Below, piece by piece: positions 36,207 through 45,176 of a DNA stretch of 64,000 nt (the first letter of the stretch is position 1; every line of letters begins with the position of its first letter). This stretch comes from Erwinia sp. SLM-02 (GTDB taxonomy: Bacteria > Pseudomonadota > Gammaproteobacteria > Enterobacterales > Enterobacteriaceae). The stretch covers positions 868,001-932,000 of the forward strand of contig NZ_JAQISN010000001.1 in the NCBI RefSeq assembly GCF_037450285.1. The letters run 5' to 3'. The position numbers and the translations under genes were made by a program. A model generated the notes under the pieces. That model made no database searches. It saw only the letters and a list, made by a program, of their open reading frames with translations, and had not been told where the DNA came from.

Positions 36207-37040
36207 ATGCGTACACCCCGCCGTCGCTTACGACTGGCCCGCTACAAAAAAAATCGCCGTCAGGTCCATCAGCGCTTTCGTCAGCGCATTTTTGAGCGCG
36301 ATCGTAAAATCGAGATTGCCAGCCATCCGCTGCCGAGAGTGGTGGTGCTGACCGGCGCGGGGATCTCTGCGGAATCCGGTATTCGCACTTTCCGCGCGGC
36401 GGACGGCCTGTGGGAAGAGCACAAAGTGGAAGACGTGGCCACCCCGGAGGGGTTTGCGCGCGATCCCCAGCGCGTACAGGCATTTTATAATGCGCGCCGC
36501 AGCCAGCTTAAACAGCCCGAGATCAGGCCGAACGCCGCTCACGCTGCGCTGGCTGAACTGGAAGCCGTGCTGGGCGACCACTTCCTGCTGGTGACGCAAA
36601 ACATTGATAACCTGCATGAACGCGCCGGTAACAATAACGTTATCCATATGCACGGTGAGCTGCTTAAGGTGCGCTGTACGGGCAGCGGTCAGGTTCTGCA
36701 CTGGACGGACGATGTGAAGCCGGACGATCGCTGTCACTGCTGTCAGTTCCCCGCGGTTCTGCGCCCGCATATCGTCTGGTTCGGAGAAATGCCGCTGCAG
36801 ATGGATGAAATTTATCAGGCGCTGGCCGAGGCCGACTATTTTGTGGCGATTGGTACGTCCGGGCACGTTTATCCGGCGGCGGGCTTTGTGCACGAGGCCC
36901 GTTTACAGGGCGCACACACCGTTGAGCTGAACCTGGAGCCAAGCCAGGTCGGCAGCGAGTTTGACGAGAAGAAATACGGCCTGGCCAGCGAAGTGGTGCC
37001 CGCCTGGGTGCGCGGGCTGCTGGGCAATCTTGGGCGCTAA
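36207..37040 (+). CDS. cobB: NAD-dependent protein deacylase CobB
   Basis: A 277-residue sirtuin, corresponding to the long form of E. coli CobB with an Arg-rich N-terminal extension (about 38 residues). Motifs are GAGISAESGIRTFR (NAD), TQNIDNLHERAG and the catalytic HGELLKVRC. Zinc cysteines include CTGSG and CHCC. The class III marks Tyr/Arg near HAD...YNARR are consistent with desuccinylase activity. ATG 36207 follows AGAGGA; the internal start of a short form, as in E. coli, cannot be excluded. Confidence 0.94.
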   Translation: MRTPRRRLRLARYKKNRRQVHQRFRQRIFERDRKIEIASHPLPRVVVLTGAGISAESGIRTFRAADGLWEEHKVEDVATPEGFARDPQRVQAFYNARRSQLKQPEIRPNAAHAALAELEAVLGDHFLLVTQNIDNLHERAGNNNVIHMHGELLKVRCTGSGQVLHWTDDVKPDDRCHCCQFPAVLRPHIVWFGEMPLQMDEIYQALAEADYFVAIGTSGHVYPAAGFVHEARLQGAHTVELNLEPSQVGSEFDEKKYGLASEVVPAWVRGLLGNLGR

Positions 37041-37046
37041 GCGGGG

Positions 37047-38228
37047 TTAGCCCGCTTTACGTTTGGGAAGAGAAAAGATCAGATGGGCCAGCACGCCGCC
37101 AGCTAATCCCCAGAAGGCGGAACCCACCCCAAACAGCGTAACGCCCGAGGCGGTGATCAGGAAGGTGATCACCGCCGCATCACGCTGTTTCTCATCGCTC
37201 AGCGCGCGCTGCAGGCTGCCGGCAATGGTGCCAAGCAACGCCAGGCCCGCAATGGTATGGATCAGCGCCAGCGGCAGCGCCGTAAACAGACCGCTGATTG
37301 CCCCGCCGAAAATCCCGGCAATGATATAGAACACGCCCGCCGCCGCCGCTGCCATATAGCGCCGCTGGGGATCGTTGTGTATTTCCGGCCCCATGCAGAT
37401 AGCGGCGGTGATTGCCGCAATACAGAAGGTAAAACCGCCAAACGGTGACAGAATCAGCGCCGTCGCGCCGGTCCAGGCAATCAGCGGGGAGATCGGCACC
37501 CGGTAGCCCGCGGCTTTCAGCGTGGCGATACCGGGGGCGTTCTGCGATGCCATGGTGACCACAAAGAAGGGAATGCCAATGCCCAGCAGGCTGGAGAGGG
37601 TGAAATGCGGGGCGATAAACTCCGGCATCACCATGCTCTGGCCGCCGCTAACGTGAATATTGCCCTGTGCAGCGGCGACGGCCAGCCCGGCACACAGCGT
37701 CAGCACGATGGCGTAGCGCGGTGTGAAGCGGCGCGTCAGCAGGTAGACCAGGCACATTGTCCCGCTGAGGGCGAAATTCACCTGCAGCGCGCCGAAGGCG
37801 TCAATGCCAAAGCGCAGCAGGATCCCGGCCAGCATGGCGCTGGAAATCGCCAGCGGAATATGATCCATCAGACGGGCAAACAGCCCGGTGACCCCGCAGA
37901 ATACAATCAGCGCCGAGGCGAAGATAAAAATCCCAATGGCTTCGTTAATCGGCGTGCCCGGCAGGCTGGTGACCAGCAGCGCCGCGCCGGGCGTTGACCA
38001 GGCGGTCAGGATCGGCGTGCGGTACCACAGCGACAGGGTCAGAGTGGTGATGCCCATTCCCAGGCCCAGCATCGTCAGCCAGCCGCCCGCCTGGTGCGGC
38101 GTGGCGCCGGCAGCACCGGCGGCCTGGAAGATGATCGCCGCAGAGCTGGTATAGCCCACCAGCACGGCAACAAATCCGGCAATCAGTGCCGGGAGCGTCA
38201 GATAGCGAATTGAAAGAGGCGGGCGCAT
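37047..38228 (-). CDS. ydcO: BenE-family transporter YdcO
   Basis: A 393-residue benzoate/H+ symporter-family membrane protein with about 12 helices. It matches E. coli YdcO in GYTSSAAIIFQAAGAAGAT, ILTAWSTPGAALL and VTMASQNAPGIA. The substrate is unknown. The start is placed at 38228 (MRPPLSIRYLT) because an upstream ATG at 38261 falls inside an operator-like palindrome. The gene is divergent from an XRE-cupin regulator, as ydcO/ydcN are in E. coli, but is here inserted after cobB. Confidence 0.88.
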   Translation of the reverse strand: MRPPLSIRYLTLPALIAGFVAVLVGYTSSAAIIFQAAGAAGATPHQAGGWLTMLGLGMGITTLTLSLWYRTPILTAWSTPGAALLVTSLPGTPINEAIGIFIFASALIVFCGVTGLFARLMDHIPLAISSAMLAGILLRFGIDAFGALQVNFALSGTMCLVYLLTRRFTPRYAIVLTLCAGLAVAAAQGNIHVSGGQSMVMPEFIAPHFTLSSLLGIGIPFFVVTMASQNAPGIATLKAAGYRVPISPLIAWTGATALILSPFGGFTFCIAAITAAICMGPEIHNDPQRRYMAAAAAGVFYIIAGIFGGAISGLFTALPLALIHTIAGLALLGTIAGSLQRALSDEKQRDAAVITFLITASGVTLFGVGSAFWGLAGGVLAHLIFSLPKRKAG

Positions 38229-38244
38229 TGCGGTTTCCGAATCG

Positions 38245-38262
38245 TGTGCGTTATAGCGCACA
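38245..38262. promoter_or_regulatory. operator-like palindrome 1, ydcO/sutR divergent region
   Basis: TGTGCGTTA-TAGCGCACA is a palindrome with one mismatch. Its core repeats the neighbouring site, with centres 27 bp apart. It is the likely binding site for the divergent XRE regulator. Confidence 0.7.
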
Positions 38263-38272
38263 CGTTAGCATC

Positions 38273-38288
38273 GTGCGTTATAACGCAC
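38273..38288. promoter_or_regulatory. operator-like palindrome 2, ydcO/sutR divergent region
   Basis: GTGCGTTA-TAACGCAC is a perfect 16-bp palindrome, sharing its sequence with the site at 38245. Two such sites between divergent genes suggest cooperative control of both promoters. Confidence 0.75.
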
Positions 38289-38326
38289 AAGAAGATATAC
38301 TCGCCTTATTAACAGGAGGGAGAAGT

Positions 38327-38887
38327 GTGGACGATCTGCAAAATCATCTGGCGCAAATGCTGAAAACGCAGCGCACTCTGCGTGGGTGGAGCTTAAGCCA
38401 GGCCGCTGAAATGACCGGCGTCAGCAAGGCGATGCTGGGGCAGATAGAGCGTGCGGAGTCCAGCCCGACCATCGCCACGCTGTGGAAGATCGCCACCGGG
38501 TTTAACCTGCCGTTTTCTCTGTTCATTAACGGCCCGGCTACGCCTGACGATGCCCCCAGGCAGCCGCAGCACCTGCCCGCCTTCCGGCAGCCCAATCGGG
38601 CGATGCAGGTGCAGACGCTGTTCCCCTTTGATGCCGCCACCGGGTTTGAGATGCTGGTGATTGAGCTGGCCCCGGGTGCCGTCAGTGAATCGGCTCCCCA
38701 CGAAGCGGGCGTCATTGAACATGCTATTGTGATTGAGGGGCGGCTGGAGCTGTGCGTTACCGGTGTCTGGCAGAGCGTTGCTGCCGGTGATGCGCTGCGA
38801 TTCCAGGCCGACCGGCCCCATGCCTACCGCAACAGCGGCGAGCAGCCCGTGCGTTTTTATAATCTGATTCATTACCCGCACCGCTAA
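38327..38887 (+). CDS. sutR: XRE-cupin transcriptional regulator (YdcN/SutR-like)
   Basis: A 186-residue regulator with an N-terminal Xre helix-turn-helix (LSQAAEMTGVSKAMLGQIERAESSPT, about residues 24-49) and a C-terminal cupin domain (about 105-180, with EHAIVIEGRLEL). It probably senses a small ligand and controls ydcO. It uses GTG 38327 after AGGAGGGAG; further upstream in-frame codons lie in the operator region. E. coli SutR has this architecture and controls sulfur-related genes; that role is not tested here. Confidence 0.85.
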   Translation: MDDLQNHLAQMLKTQRTLRGWSLSQAAEMTGVSKAMLGQIERAESSPTIATLWKIATGFNLPFSLFINGPATPDDAPRQPQHLPAFRQPNRAMQVQTLFPFDAATGFEMLVIELAPGAVSESAPHEAGVIEHAIVIEGRLELCVTGVWQSVAAGDALRFQADRPHAYRNSGEQPVRFYNLIHYPHR

Positions 38888-38977
38888 TGGCTTTCGCTGC
38901 ACACTAAACTGACCTGAAACAATATTTACAGGTTTCCGAATGATCATAATAAATACTGGCATTCAGAGGGACGACAG

Positions 38978-40216
38978 ATGAATAACTTACTCGATCGCTT
39001 CTTAAACTATGTAGCCGTGGATACGCAATCTAAAGGTAACGTTCGTCAGGTCCCCAGTACGGAGGGGCAGTTACGCCTGGCGGACCAGCTTTGTGAAGAG
39101 CTGCATGATTTGGGGCTGAGCGATATCAGCTGTAGCGAACACGGGATCGTCATGGCCACGCTGCCCGCTACGGTCAGCTGGCCGGTGCCGGTGATTGGCT
39201 TTATTTCGCATGTGGATACCTCGCCGGATTTCACTGGAAAAAATGTGTCTCCGCAGGTCATTGAAAACTATCGCGGCGGCGATATCGCCCTGGGCATTGG
39301 CGATGAGATCCTGTCGCCGGTGATGTTCCCGGTTCTGCACGAGCTGCTGGGCCATACGCTGATTACTACCGACGGTAAAACCCTGCTGGGGGCCGATGAT
39401 AAAGCCGGTGTTGCTGAGATCATGACCGCGCTGGCGCGGCTGATTGAGGGCAAACGGCCGCACGGCGAGATCCGCGTGGCCTTCACCCCCGATGAAGAAA
39501 TTGGTAAAGGCGTTCACTACTTTGACGTGGCGGCCTTTGCCGCAGACTGGGCCTATACCGTCGACGGCAGTGGCCTGGGGGAGTTTGAGTACGAGAATTT
39601 CAACGCCGCGTCGGTCACGGTAAAAATCACCGGCAACAACGTGCATCCCGGTACGGCAAAAGGGGTGATGGTCAACGCGCTCGATCTGGCCACGCGTTTT
39701 CATCAGGCGCTGCCGCCTGCTGAAGTTCCGGAAAAAACCGCCGGCTATGAAGGCTTCTATCATCTGCACGGGATAAAAGGCGCGGTCGATCGCGCAGAAA
39801 TGCACTATATCCTTCGCGACTTCGATCGTGAAAGCTTCGCCCGGCGCAAGCAGCTGATGCAGGATACCGCACGGCGGATACAGCAGTCGCTGCCGCATTC
39901 GGCGGTGATTGAGCTGGTGATTGAGGACAGCTACTACAACATGCGTGAGAAGGTGGAAGCCTGCCCGCAAAGTATTGACCTGGCCCTGCAGGCGATGCGC
40001 GACTGCGATATCACCCCGCTGGTGAAACCGATTCGCGGCGGCACCGACGGTTCACAGCTTTCCTATATGGGGCTGCCCTGTCCGAATCTGTTTACCGGCG
40101 GCTATAACTATCACGGCAGGCATGAATTCGCCTCGCTGAATAATATGGAGAAGGCGGTGCAGGTGATTGAACGGATTGCCACACTGACGGCGGAACAGGC
40201 GAAGGGCGCTTCCTGA
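38978..40216 (+). CDS. pepT: peptidase T
   Basis: A 412-residue M20B zinc tripeptidase. It has the metal motif HVDTSPDF, DDKAGVAEI, the catalytic PDEEIGKG and FNAASVTVKITGNNVHPG in the lid domain. It acts on the N-terminus of tripeptides in the cytoplasm. E. coli pepT is FNR-activated; no clear FNR box was found in the 90-bp upstream gap here. Convergent with roxA. Confidence 0.95.
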   Translation: MNNLLDRFLNYVAVDTQSKGNVRQVPSTEGQLRLADQLCEELHDLGLSDISCSEHGIVMATLPATVSWPVPVIGFISHVDTSPDFTGKNVSPQVIENYRGGDIALGIGDEILSPVMFPVLHELLGHTLITTDGKTLLGADDKAGVAEIMTALARLIEGKRPHGEIRVAFTPDEEIGKGVHYFDVAAFAADWAYTVDGSGLGEFEYENFNAASVTVKITGNNVHPGTAKGVMVNALDLATRFHQALPPAEVPEKTAGYEGFYHLHGIKGAVDRAEMHYILRDFDRESFARRKQLMQDTARRIQQSLPHSAVIELVIEDSYYNMREKVEACPQSIDLALQAMRDCDITPLVKPIRGGTDGSQLSYMGLPCPNLFTGGYNYHGRHEFASLNNMEKAVQVIERIATLTAEQAKGAS

Positions 40217-40254
40217 AGAGGGGAGGACACGTTTGTTAAAATAACCGCAGGGAC

Positions 40255-40279
40255 GGATACCGCTTAAAACGCGGTATCC
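40255..40279. terminator. hairpin between convergent pepT and roxA
   Basis: GGATACCGC and GCGGTATCC form a perfect 9-bp stem with a TTAAAAC loop. There is no T-run, so it is only a candidate. Confidence 0.5.
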
Positions 40280-40291
40280 GCGATCGACGTA

Positions 40292-41419
40292 TTACTCTTC
40301 GTCGCCGAAGAACCAGTAACCGCTGTTGACCAGTGCCGCCAGCTGGGCAAGGAACGACGGGTCATCCAGGGCGTCGCCGAAGGATGCCTGGTTCAGCGTC
40401 AGCTGATTGGCCAGCGCGGTCAGCGCGGCGCGGTGCGGCGAATCCAGCTGCTCACCGTTGATAAATACCGCATCCCCAATCGATACCACGCGCAGGCCGC
40501 CGAGGCGTGAAAGCGAGTCGCCCTGCTGAAGCGCATCGTAAATTTCATCCGGCTGGTACGGTGGTTCCGGCGGAGCAACGTCCAGCTCGTGGCGCGACTG
40601 CGAAATAAACTCACCGAACCACTGGTTAAACTGCTGCGGCTGGTCGATCACGTCCAGCATCATCTGACGGATCCCGGCCAGCTCGGCGGGCAGGATCTCG
40701 GCCGGATGTTCGCGCGGCTGCACGTCCGGATCGCTGAAGCGGTAGCTGCCCAGCTCTCGTGACAGCACGTGATCGGCAAAGCCGCTGATCAGCTCGCGCC
40801 CGCTTGGCGCACGGAAACCTACCGAGTAGTTGAGGGCATTTTCCAGCGAGTAGCCTTCGTGCGGGAATCCCGGTGGAATATACAGAATATCGCCCGGCTC
40901 CATCTCTTCATCAATGATGGCGTCGAACGGCTCAACCTGCAGCAGATCCGGGTGCGGGCAGTGCTGTTTCAGTTCGGTTTTTTCACCCACCCGCCAGCGG
41001 CGGCGGCCGGTTCCCTGAATGATAAAGACATCATACTGGTCGAAATGCGGTCCAACCCCGCCGCCCGGCACCGAGAAGGAGATCATTAAATCATCGGTGC
41101 GCCAGTCGGGAAGGAAGCGGAAAGGGCGCATCAGCGCGGCGGAAGGCTCGTGCCAGTGATCGACGGCCTGCACCAGCAGCGACCAGTTATTTTCCCCCAG
41201 GTGGTCATAGCTTTCGAACGGGCCGTGCCCGACCTGCCATTTACCGTTCTGATGGCTGACGAGGCGGCTGTCCACCTCGTTTTCCATGGCCAGGCCGGCC
41301 AGCTCATCGGGAGAAATAGGGTCAACGAAGTTTTTGAAACCGCGCTTAAGCACCACCGGCCGTTTTTGCCAGTAGCGCTGAATGAAATCGGGCCAGTTAA
41401 GGTCGAGTTGGTAATCCAT
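40292..41419 (-). CDS. roxA: ribosomal protein L16 arginine hydroxylase RoxA
   Basis: A 375-residue JmjC oxygenase that hydroxylates Arg81 of ribosomal protein L16 using iron and 2-oxoglutarate. The iron-binding HxD is in VGPHFDQYD (about residue 127). The winged-helix C-terminal region follows. The start is placed at 41419 (MDYQLDLNWPDF), the conserved N-terminus with AGGAAAC upstream; ATG 41464 is in frame but unsupported. Confidence 0.93.
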   Translation of the reverse strand: MDYQLDLNWPDFIQRYWQKRPVVLKRGFKNFVDPISPDELAGLAMENEVDSRLVSHQNGKWQVGHGPFESYDHLGENNWSLLVQAVDHWHEPSAALMRPFRFLPDWRTDDLMISFSVPGGGVGPHFDQYDVFIIQGTGRRRWRVGEKTELKQHCPHPDLLQVEPFDAIIDEEMEPGDILYIPPGFPHEGYSLENALNYSVGFRAPSGRELISGFADHVLSRELGSYRFSDPDVQPREHPAEILPAELAGIRQMMLDVIDQPQQFNQWFGEFISQSRHELDVAPPEPPYQPDEIYDALQQGDSLSRLGGLRVVSIGDAVFINGEQLDSPHRAALTALANQLTLNQASFGDALDDPSFLAQLAALVNSGYWFFGDEE

Positions 41420-41511
41420 GATGGTTTCCTGAAGCGCCAAAGTGAATCGATTATAACAGTGCACGGCCCTGACTGTGTACCGTCTCGCTCAAATGTCTGT
41501 GCATAAGCGGC

Positions 41512-42984
41512 TTACTCATCCTTGTGCAGCAGCTCCTGGCGACGAAAGACGATTTCCATCCGCGCGCCGCCGAGCTGGCTGGCACCGGCGGTAATATCCC
41601 CCGCATACTGTTCCAGGATTTCACGCGCCAGCCCCAGTCCCAGCCCCTGGCCGGGGCGCAGCGTATCGGCGCGCTGCCCGCGGATAAACACCAGGTCGCG
41701 TTTGTTTTCCGGGATGCCGGGGCCGTCATCTTCCACCACCAGCTGCAGCTGGTTATCGGTCTGGCTGGCGGTCACCTCGACAAACTCCAGGCAGTATTTG
41801 CAGGCGTTATCCAGCACGTTGCCCATCACTTCCATAAAATCGTTCTGCTCGCCGACGAAGATCAGCTCGGGGGAGATATCCAGCGTCAGCACCACGCCTT
41901 TACGCTGATACACCTTGTTGAGCGCCGAACACAGGCTGTCGAGCAGGGCGGGTACCGAGTGCAGGTCGCGCTTCAGGGCGTGATGGTCGGCCTGCATGCT
42001 GGCCCGATGCAGGTAGTAACCAATCTGCTGGGAGATGCGGCTGATCTGCTCCAGCATGATCGGCTCCGCCTGCTCTATCGACAGGTTCCGACCGCCGCGC
42101 AGCGAGCGCAGCGTGGTCTGCAACACCGCCAGCGGGGTTTTCAGGCTGTGGGTCAGGTCGCTGAGCGTGGTCCGGTAGCGGGTATAGCGCTGCCGCTCGT
42201 TATCCAGCAGCATATTGAGGTTACGCACCAGTCCCTTCAGCTCCTGCGGCGGGGCCGGATCGAGCGTTTCCCGCACGCCGTTTTCCAGCTCGCGCACCTG
42301 TCCGGCCAGTGAGCCGATGGGGCGCAGGCTCCAGTGGGCGGCCAGCCACAGCAGGGGGATAATCAGCAGCAGATTGGCCAGCAGCACGTAGCTGAACCAC
42401 GACCAGACAACGTCAGAATGCTGCAGCTCCTGCGGAATGGAATCCACCACCACAATGGTCAGCTCCGGGAGATTGACCGTGGCCTCGTAGCGGTTGACCG
42501 CCACCGAGTGGGTAAAGGTATCGTTGCCATCGTCGTCGTAGGCGCTGAGTTTATTCTGCGCATCGCGATCGTTGCTCAACACTTTACGACTGGTGTAGTT
42601 GTTGGTATCGATCTCGTAAAAATCGGACTTGTTCAGCCACTCGCGGCGAATTTTGCTGCGAATTTCAGGAACATCGCGCTGCTGCCACAGCAGCTTGCCG
42701 CGATTGTCATAGATAAACACCAGCGCCGGGAAGTTGAGCGACATGCGCTCCGGCTGCACGATGGTCAGCCGGTTGTTTTGCCACTGAGCGAGCGTGAAGA
42801 ACAGATTGCTCTCGCTGCGCAGTACGCGATAGGTATTCTTGTCGAAGCTCACCACGTAGCCAATCACCGCGACCATGCCGTAGGAGAGTGACATGGTCAG
42901 GACCACTGCGGCGGTGGCGAGCAGGAAGCGCACGCGCAGCGACAGCGGTTTTTTCCGGCGGAAAAGTTTCCGCAGCAGGTTCAT
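41512..42984 (-). CDS. phoQ: sensor histidine kinase PhoQ
   Basis: A 490-residue membrane kinase that responds to low Mg2+, antimicrobial peptides and acid. Two membrane helices flank the acidic periplasmic PAS-like domain (about residues 45-190). The HAMP linker follows. The phosphorylated histidine is in LTHSLKTPLAVL (about residue 280) and the ATP-binding region has the NACKY and DDGPGIP motifs. It is directly downstream of phoP, 4 bp away, on the minus strand. Confidence 0.96.
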   Translation of the reverse strand: MNLLRKLFRRKKPLSLRVRFLLATAAVVLTMSLSYGMVAVIGYVVSFDKNTYRVLRSESNLFFTLAQWQNNRLTIVQPERMSLNFPALVFIYDNRGKLLWQQRDVPEIRSKIRREWLNKSDFYEIDTNNYTSRKVLSNDRDAQNKLSAYDDDGNDTFTHSVAVNRYEATVNLPELTIVVVDSIPQELQHSDVVWSWFSYVLLANLLLIIPLLWLAAHWSLRPIGSLAGQVRELENGVRETLDPAPPQELKGLVRNLNMLLDNERQRYTRYRTTLSDLTHSLKTPLAVLQTTLRSLRGGRNLSIEQAEPIMLEQISRISQQIGYYLHRASMQADHHALKRDLHSVPALLDSLCSALNKVYQRKGVVLTLDISPELIFVGEQNDFMEVMGNVLDNACKYCLEFVEVTASQTDNQLQLVVEDDGPGIPENKRDLVFIRGQRADTLRPGQGLGLGLAREILEQYAGDITAGASQLGGARMEIVFRRQELLHKDE

Positions 42985-42988
42985 TGCG

Positions 42989-43657
42989 TCAGAGGTCGAA
43001 ACGGTAGCCCTGACCGCGCACCGTGGTAATCACATCCAGCGGGTGTTCCGCCTGGATCTTCTTACGCAGGCGCCCCATCAGGACGTCAATGGTGTGGCTT
43101 TCACGCAGTTCAGCATCGGGATAGAGCTGCAGCATCAGCGAATCTTTACTGACCACTTTACCGACGTTGCGGATCAGCGTTTCAATAATGGTGTATTCGA
43201 ACGCGGTCAGCTTGATCTGCTGCTCGTTAATCGTCAGCTCGCGGCGGGAAAGATCGATCTGGAAGGGAGCCAGGGTAATAATCTGTGAGGCCAGACCGCT
43301 GTTGCGGCGCATCAGCGCCTGCATGCGGGCGACCACCTCTTCAATATGGAAGGGTTTGGTCACGTAATCATCGGCACCGGCTTCCAGCGCTTCAACCTTG
43401 GCCTGCCAGCCATCGCGGGCGGTCAGCACCAGGATCGGCTGACGCACGTCCTGACTGCGCCAGCGGCGGATCATCGCCATACCGTCTTCATCCGGCAGGC
43501 CGAGATCGACCAGCGTAATGTCCGGCGTATGCTCATTGAGGAAATAATCCGCTTCTTTTGCGCCTTCCGCGGCATCCACCTGATGACCCATCTCGCGCAG
43601 CTGAACGGCAAGATGATGACGCAACAGAGGGTTATCCTCGACGACTAACACACGCAT
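42989..43657 (-). CDS. phoP: response regulator PhoP
   Basis: A 222-residue OmpR-type regulator. The phosphorylated aspartate is in TLVDLGLPDEDG (about residue 51). The C-terminal winged helix has YTIIETLIRNVGKVVSKDSLM and GRLRKKI. With PhoQ it controls Mg2+ transport, lipid A modification and virulence in Erwinia relatives. A PhoP box with ideal spacing to a -10 is seen upstream, suggesting autoregulation. Confidence 0.97.
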   Translation of the reverse strand: MRVLVVEDNPLLRHHLAVQLREMGHQVDAAEGAKEADYFLNEHTPDITLVDLGLPDEDGMAMIRRWRSQDVRQPILVLTARDGWQAKVEALEAGADDYVTKPFHIEEVVARMQALMRRNSGLASQIITLAPFQIDLSRRELTINEQQIKLTAFEYTIIETLIRNVGKVVSKDSLMLQLYPDAELRESHTIDVLMGRLRKKIQAEHPLDVITTVRGQGYRFDL

Positions 43658-43711
43658 AACCTAATCCTTAATCAATTCGAACTGCGTATAGTCGCAGCAT
43701 AAACTGTCAGA

Positions 43712-43746
43712 AGTATAGGAGGAAGCAAATAAACCGCAGGTTAACG
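43712..43746 (-). promoter_or_regulatory. PhoP box and -10 element of phoPQ
   Basis: On the minus strand CGTTAA-N5-GGTTTA (43730-43746) resembles the (T/G)GTTTA direct repeat bound by PhoP. It is followed after exactly 12 bp by TATACT (43712-43717). That 12-bp spacing is the classic PhoP-activated promoter layout. Confidence 0.72.
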
Positions 43747-43776
43747 CGGGCCGACTAGCGCCGGCCCGGCGGAGGA

Positions 43777-45147
43777 TTATTTCAGATCATCAACCATCTG
43801 GATGGCGCGGCCGAGGTAGTTGGCCGGGGTCATCTGCTTCAGACGGGTTTTTTCTTCTTCCGGCAGGGCCAGACCGTCGATAAACGTCTTCATGCCTTCG
43901 GCATCAACGCGCTTGCCGCGGGTCAGCTCTTTCAGCTTCTCGTAAGGCTTTTCAATGCCGTAACGGCGCATCACGGTCTGAATCGGCTCAGCCAGCACTT
44001 CCCAGTTATGATCCAGCTCGTCCAGCAGACGGTCACGGTTCACTTCCAGCTTGGAAATGCCTTTCAGCGTCGCCTGATAGGCGATCAGCGCATAGCCCAC
44101 GCCCACACCGAGGTTACGCAGTACGGTAGAGTCGGTCAGATCGCGCTGCCAGCGGGAAACCGGCAGTTTGCTGGCCAGGTGCTGCATGACGGCGTTGGCC
44201 AGACCGAGGTTGCCTTCGGAGTTTTCGAAGTCGATCGGGTTCACCTTGTGCGGCATGGTGGAAGAACCGATTTCACCGGCGATGGTTTTCTGCTTGAAGT
44301 GGTTCAGCGCGATATAACCCCAGACGTCGCGATCGAAGTCGATCAGAATGGTGTTAAAGCGGGCCATGCAGTCAAACAGTTCCGCGATGTAGTCGTGTGG
44401 CTCGATCTGCGTGGTGTACGGGTTCCAGGTGATGCCCAGCGAGGTGACAAACTCTTCGCTCAGCTGGTGCCAGTCCACTTCCGGGTAAGCGGCGATGTGG
44501 GCGTTGTAGTTACCGACCGCACCGTTGATTTTACCCAGTACTTCAATGCGCTCCAGCTGGCGCAGCTGGCGTTCAAAGCGGTAAGCGACGTTGGCCATCT
44601 CTTTACCCAGCGTTGACGGGGTAGCCGGCTGGCCGTGGGTACGGGAAAGCAGCGGAATATCGCGGTACTGTACGGCGAGATCCTTCACCGCAGCGATGAT
44701 TTTGTTCCAGTAAGGCACAATGACGTCGCGGCGCGCGGTATCCAGCATCAGCGCGTGGGACAGGTTGTTAATGTCTTCTGAGGTACAGGCGAAGTGGATA
44801 AATTCGGAAACGGCATGCAGGGCAGGCACGCTCTCCACTTTCTCTTTCAGGAAGTACTCAACCGCCTTCACATCGTGGTTGGTGGTGCGCTCGATGGTTT
44901 TGATACGCGCGGCGTCTTCTTCGCTGAATCCGGCGACAATAGCATCAAGGAAAGCGTTTGCGTCGGCATCAAATGCAGGAACTTCCTTGATCGCAGCGTT
45001 GGAGGCCAGTTTTTGTAACCAGCGAACTTCAACCTCAACGCGGAATTTCAGCAGACCGAATTCGCTGAAAATGCCACGCAGTGGGCTGACTTTGTCGCCA
45101 TAACGACCATCAACAGGTGAGACGGCGGTCAGAGAGGATAATTCCAT
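43777..45147 (-). CDS. purB: adenylosuccinate lyase
   Basis: A 456-residue enzyme acting in two steps of purine synthesis (SAICAR to AICAR, and adenylosuccinate to AMP). The family signature GSSTMPHKVNPIDFENSEGN is present (about residue 295), as are the catalytic histidine in RTHGQPATPS and TSEDINNLSHALM. Length equals the E. coli protein. It is 29 bp downstream of hflD, likely in one operon with hflD. Confidence 0.97.
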   Translation of the reverse strand: MELSSLTAVSPVDGRYGDKVSPLRGIFSEFGLLKFRVEVEVRWLQKLASNAAIKEVPAFDADANAFLDAIVAGFSEEDAARIKTIERTTNHDVKAVEYFLKEKVESVPALHAVSEFIHFACTSEDINNLSHALMLDTARRDVIVPYWNKIIAAVKDLAVQYRDIPLLSRTHGQPATPSTLGKEMANVAYRFERQLRQLERIEVLGKINGAVGNYNAHIAAYPEVDWHQLSEEFVTSLGITWNPYTTQIEPHDYIAELFDCMARFNTILIDFDRDVWGYIALNHFKQKTIAGEIGSSTMPHKVNPIDFENSEGNLGLANAVMQHLASKLPVSRWQRDLTDSTVLRNLGVGVGYALIAYQATLKGISKLEVNRDRLLDELDHNWEVLAEPIQTVMRRYGIEKPYEKLKELTRGKRVDAEGMKTFIDGLALPEEEKTRLKQMTPANYLGRAIQMVDDLK

Positions 45148-45176
45148 TGTTGCTGCTCCAGGATCGGTTAAAAAAA

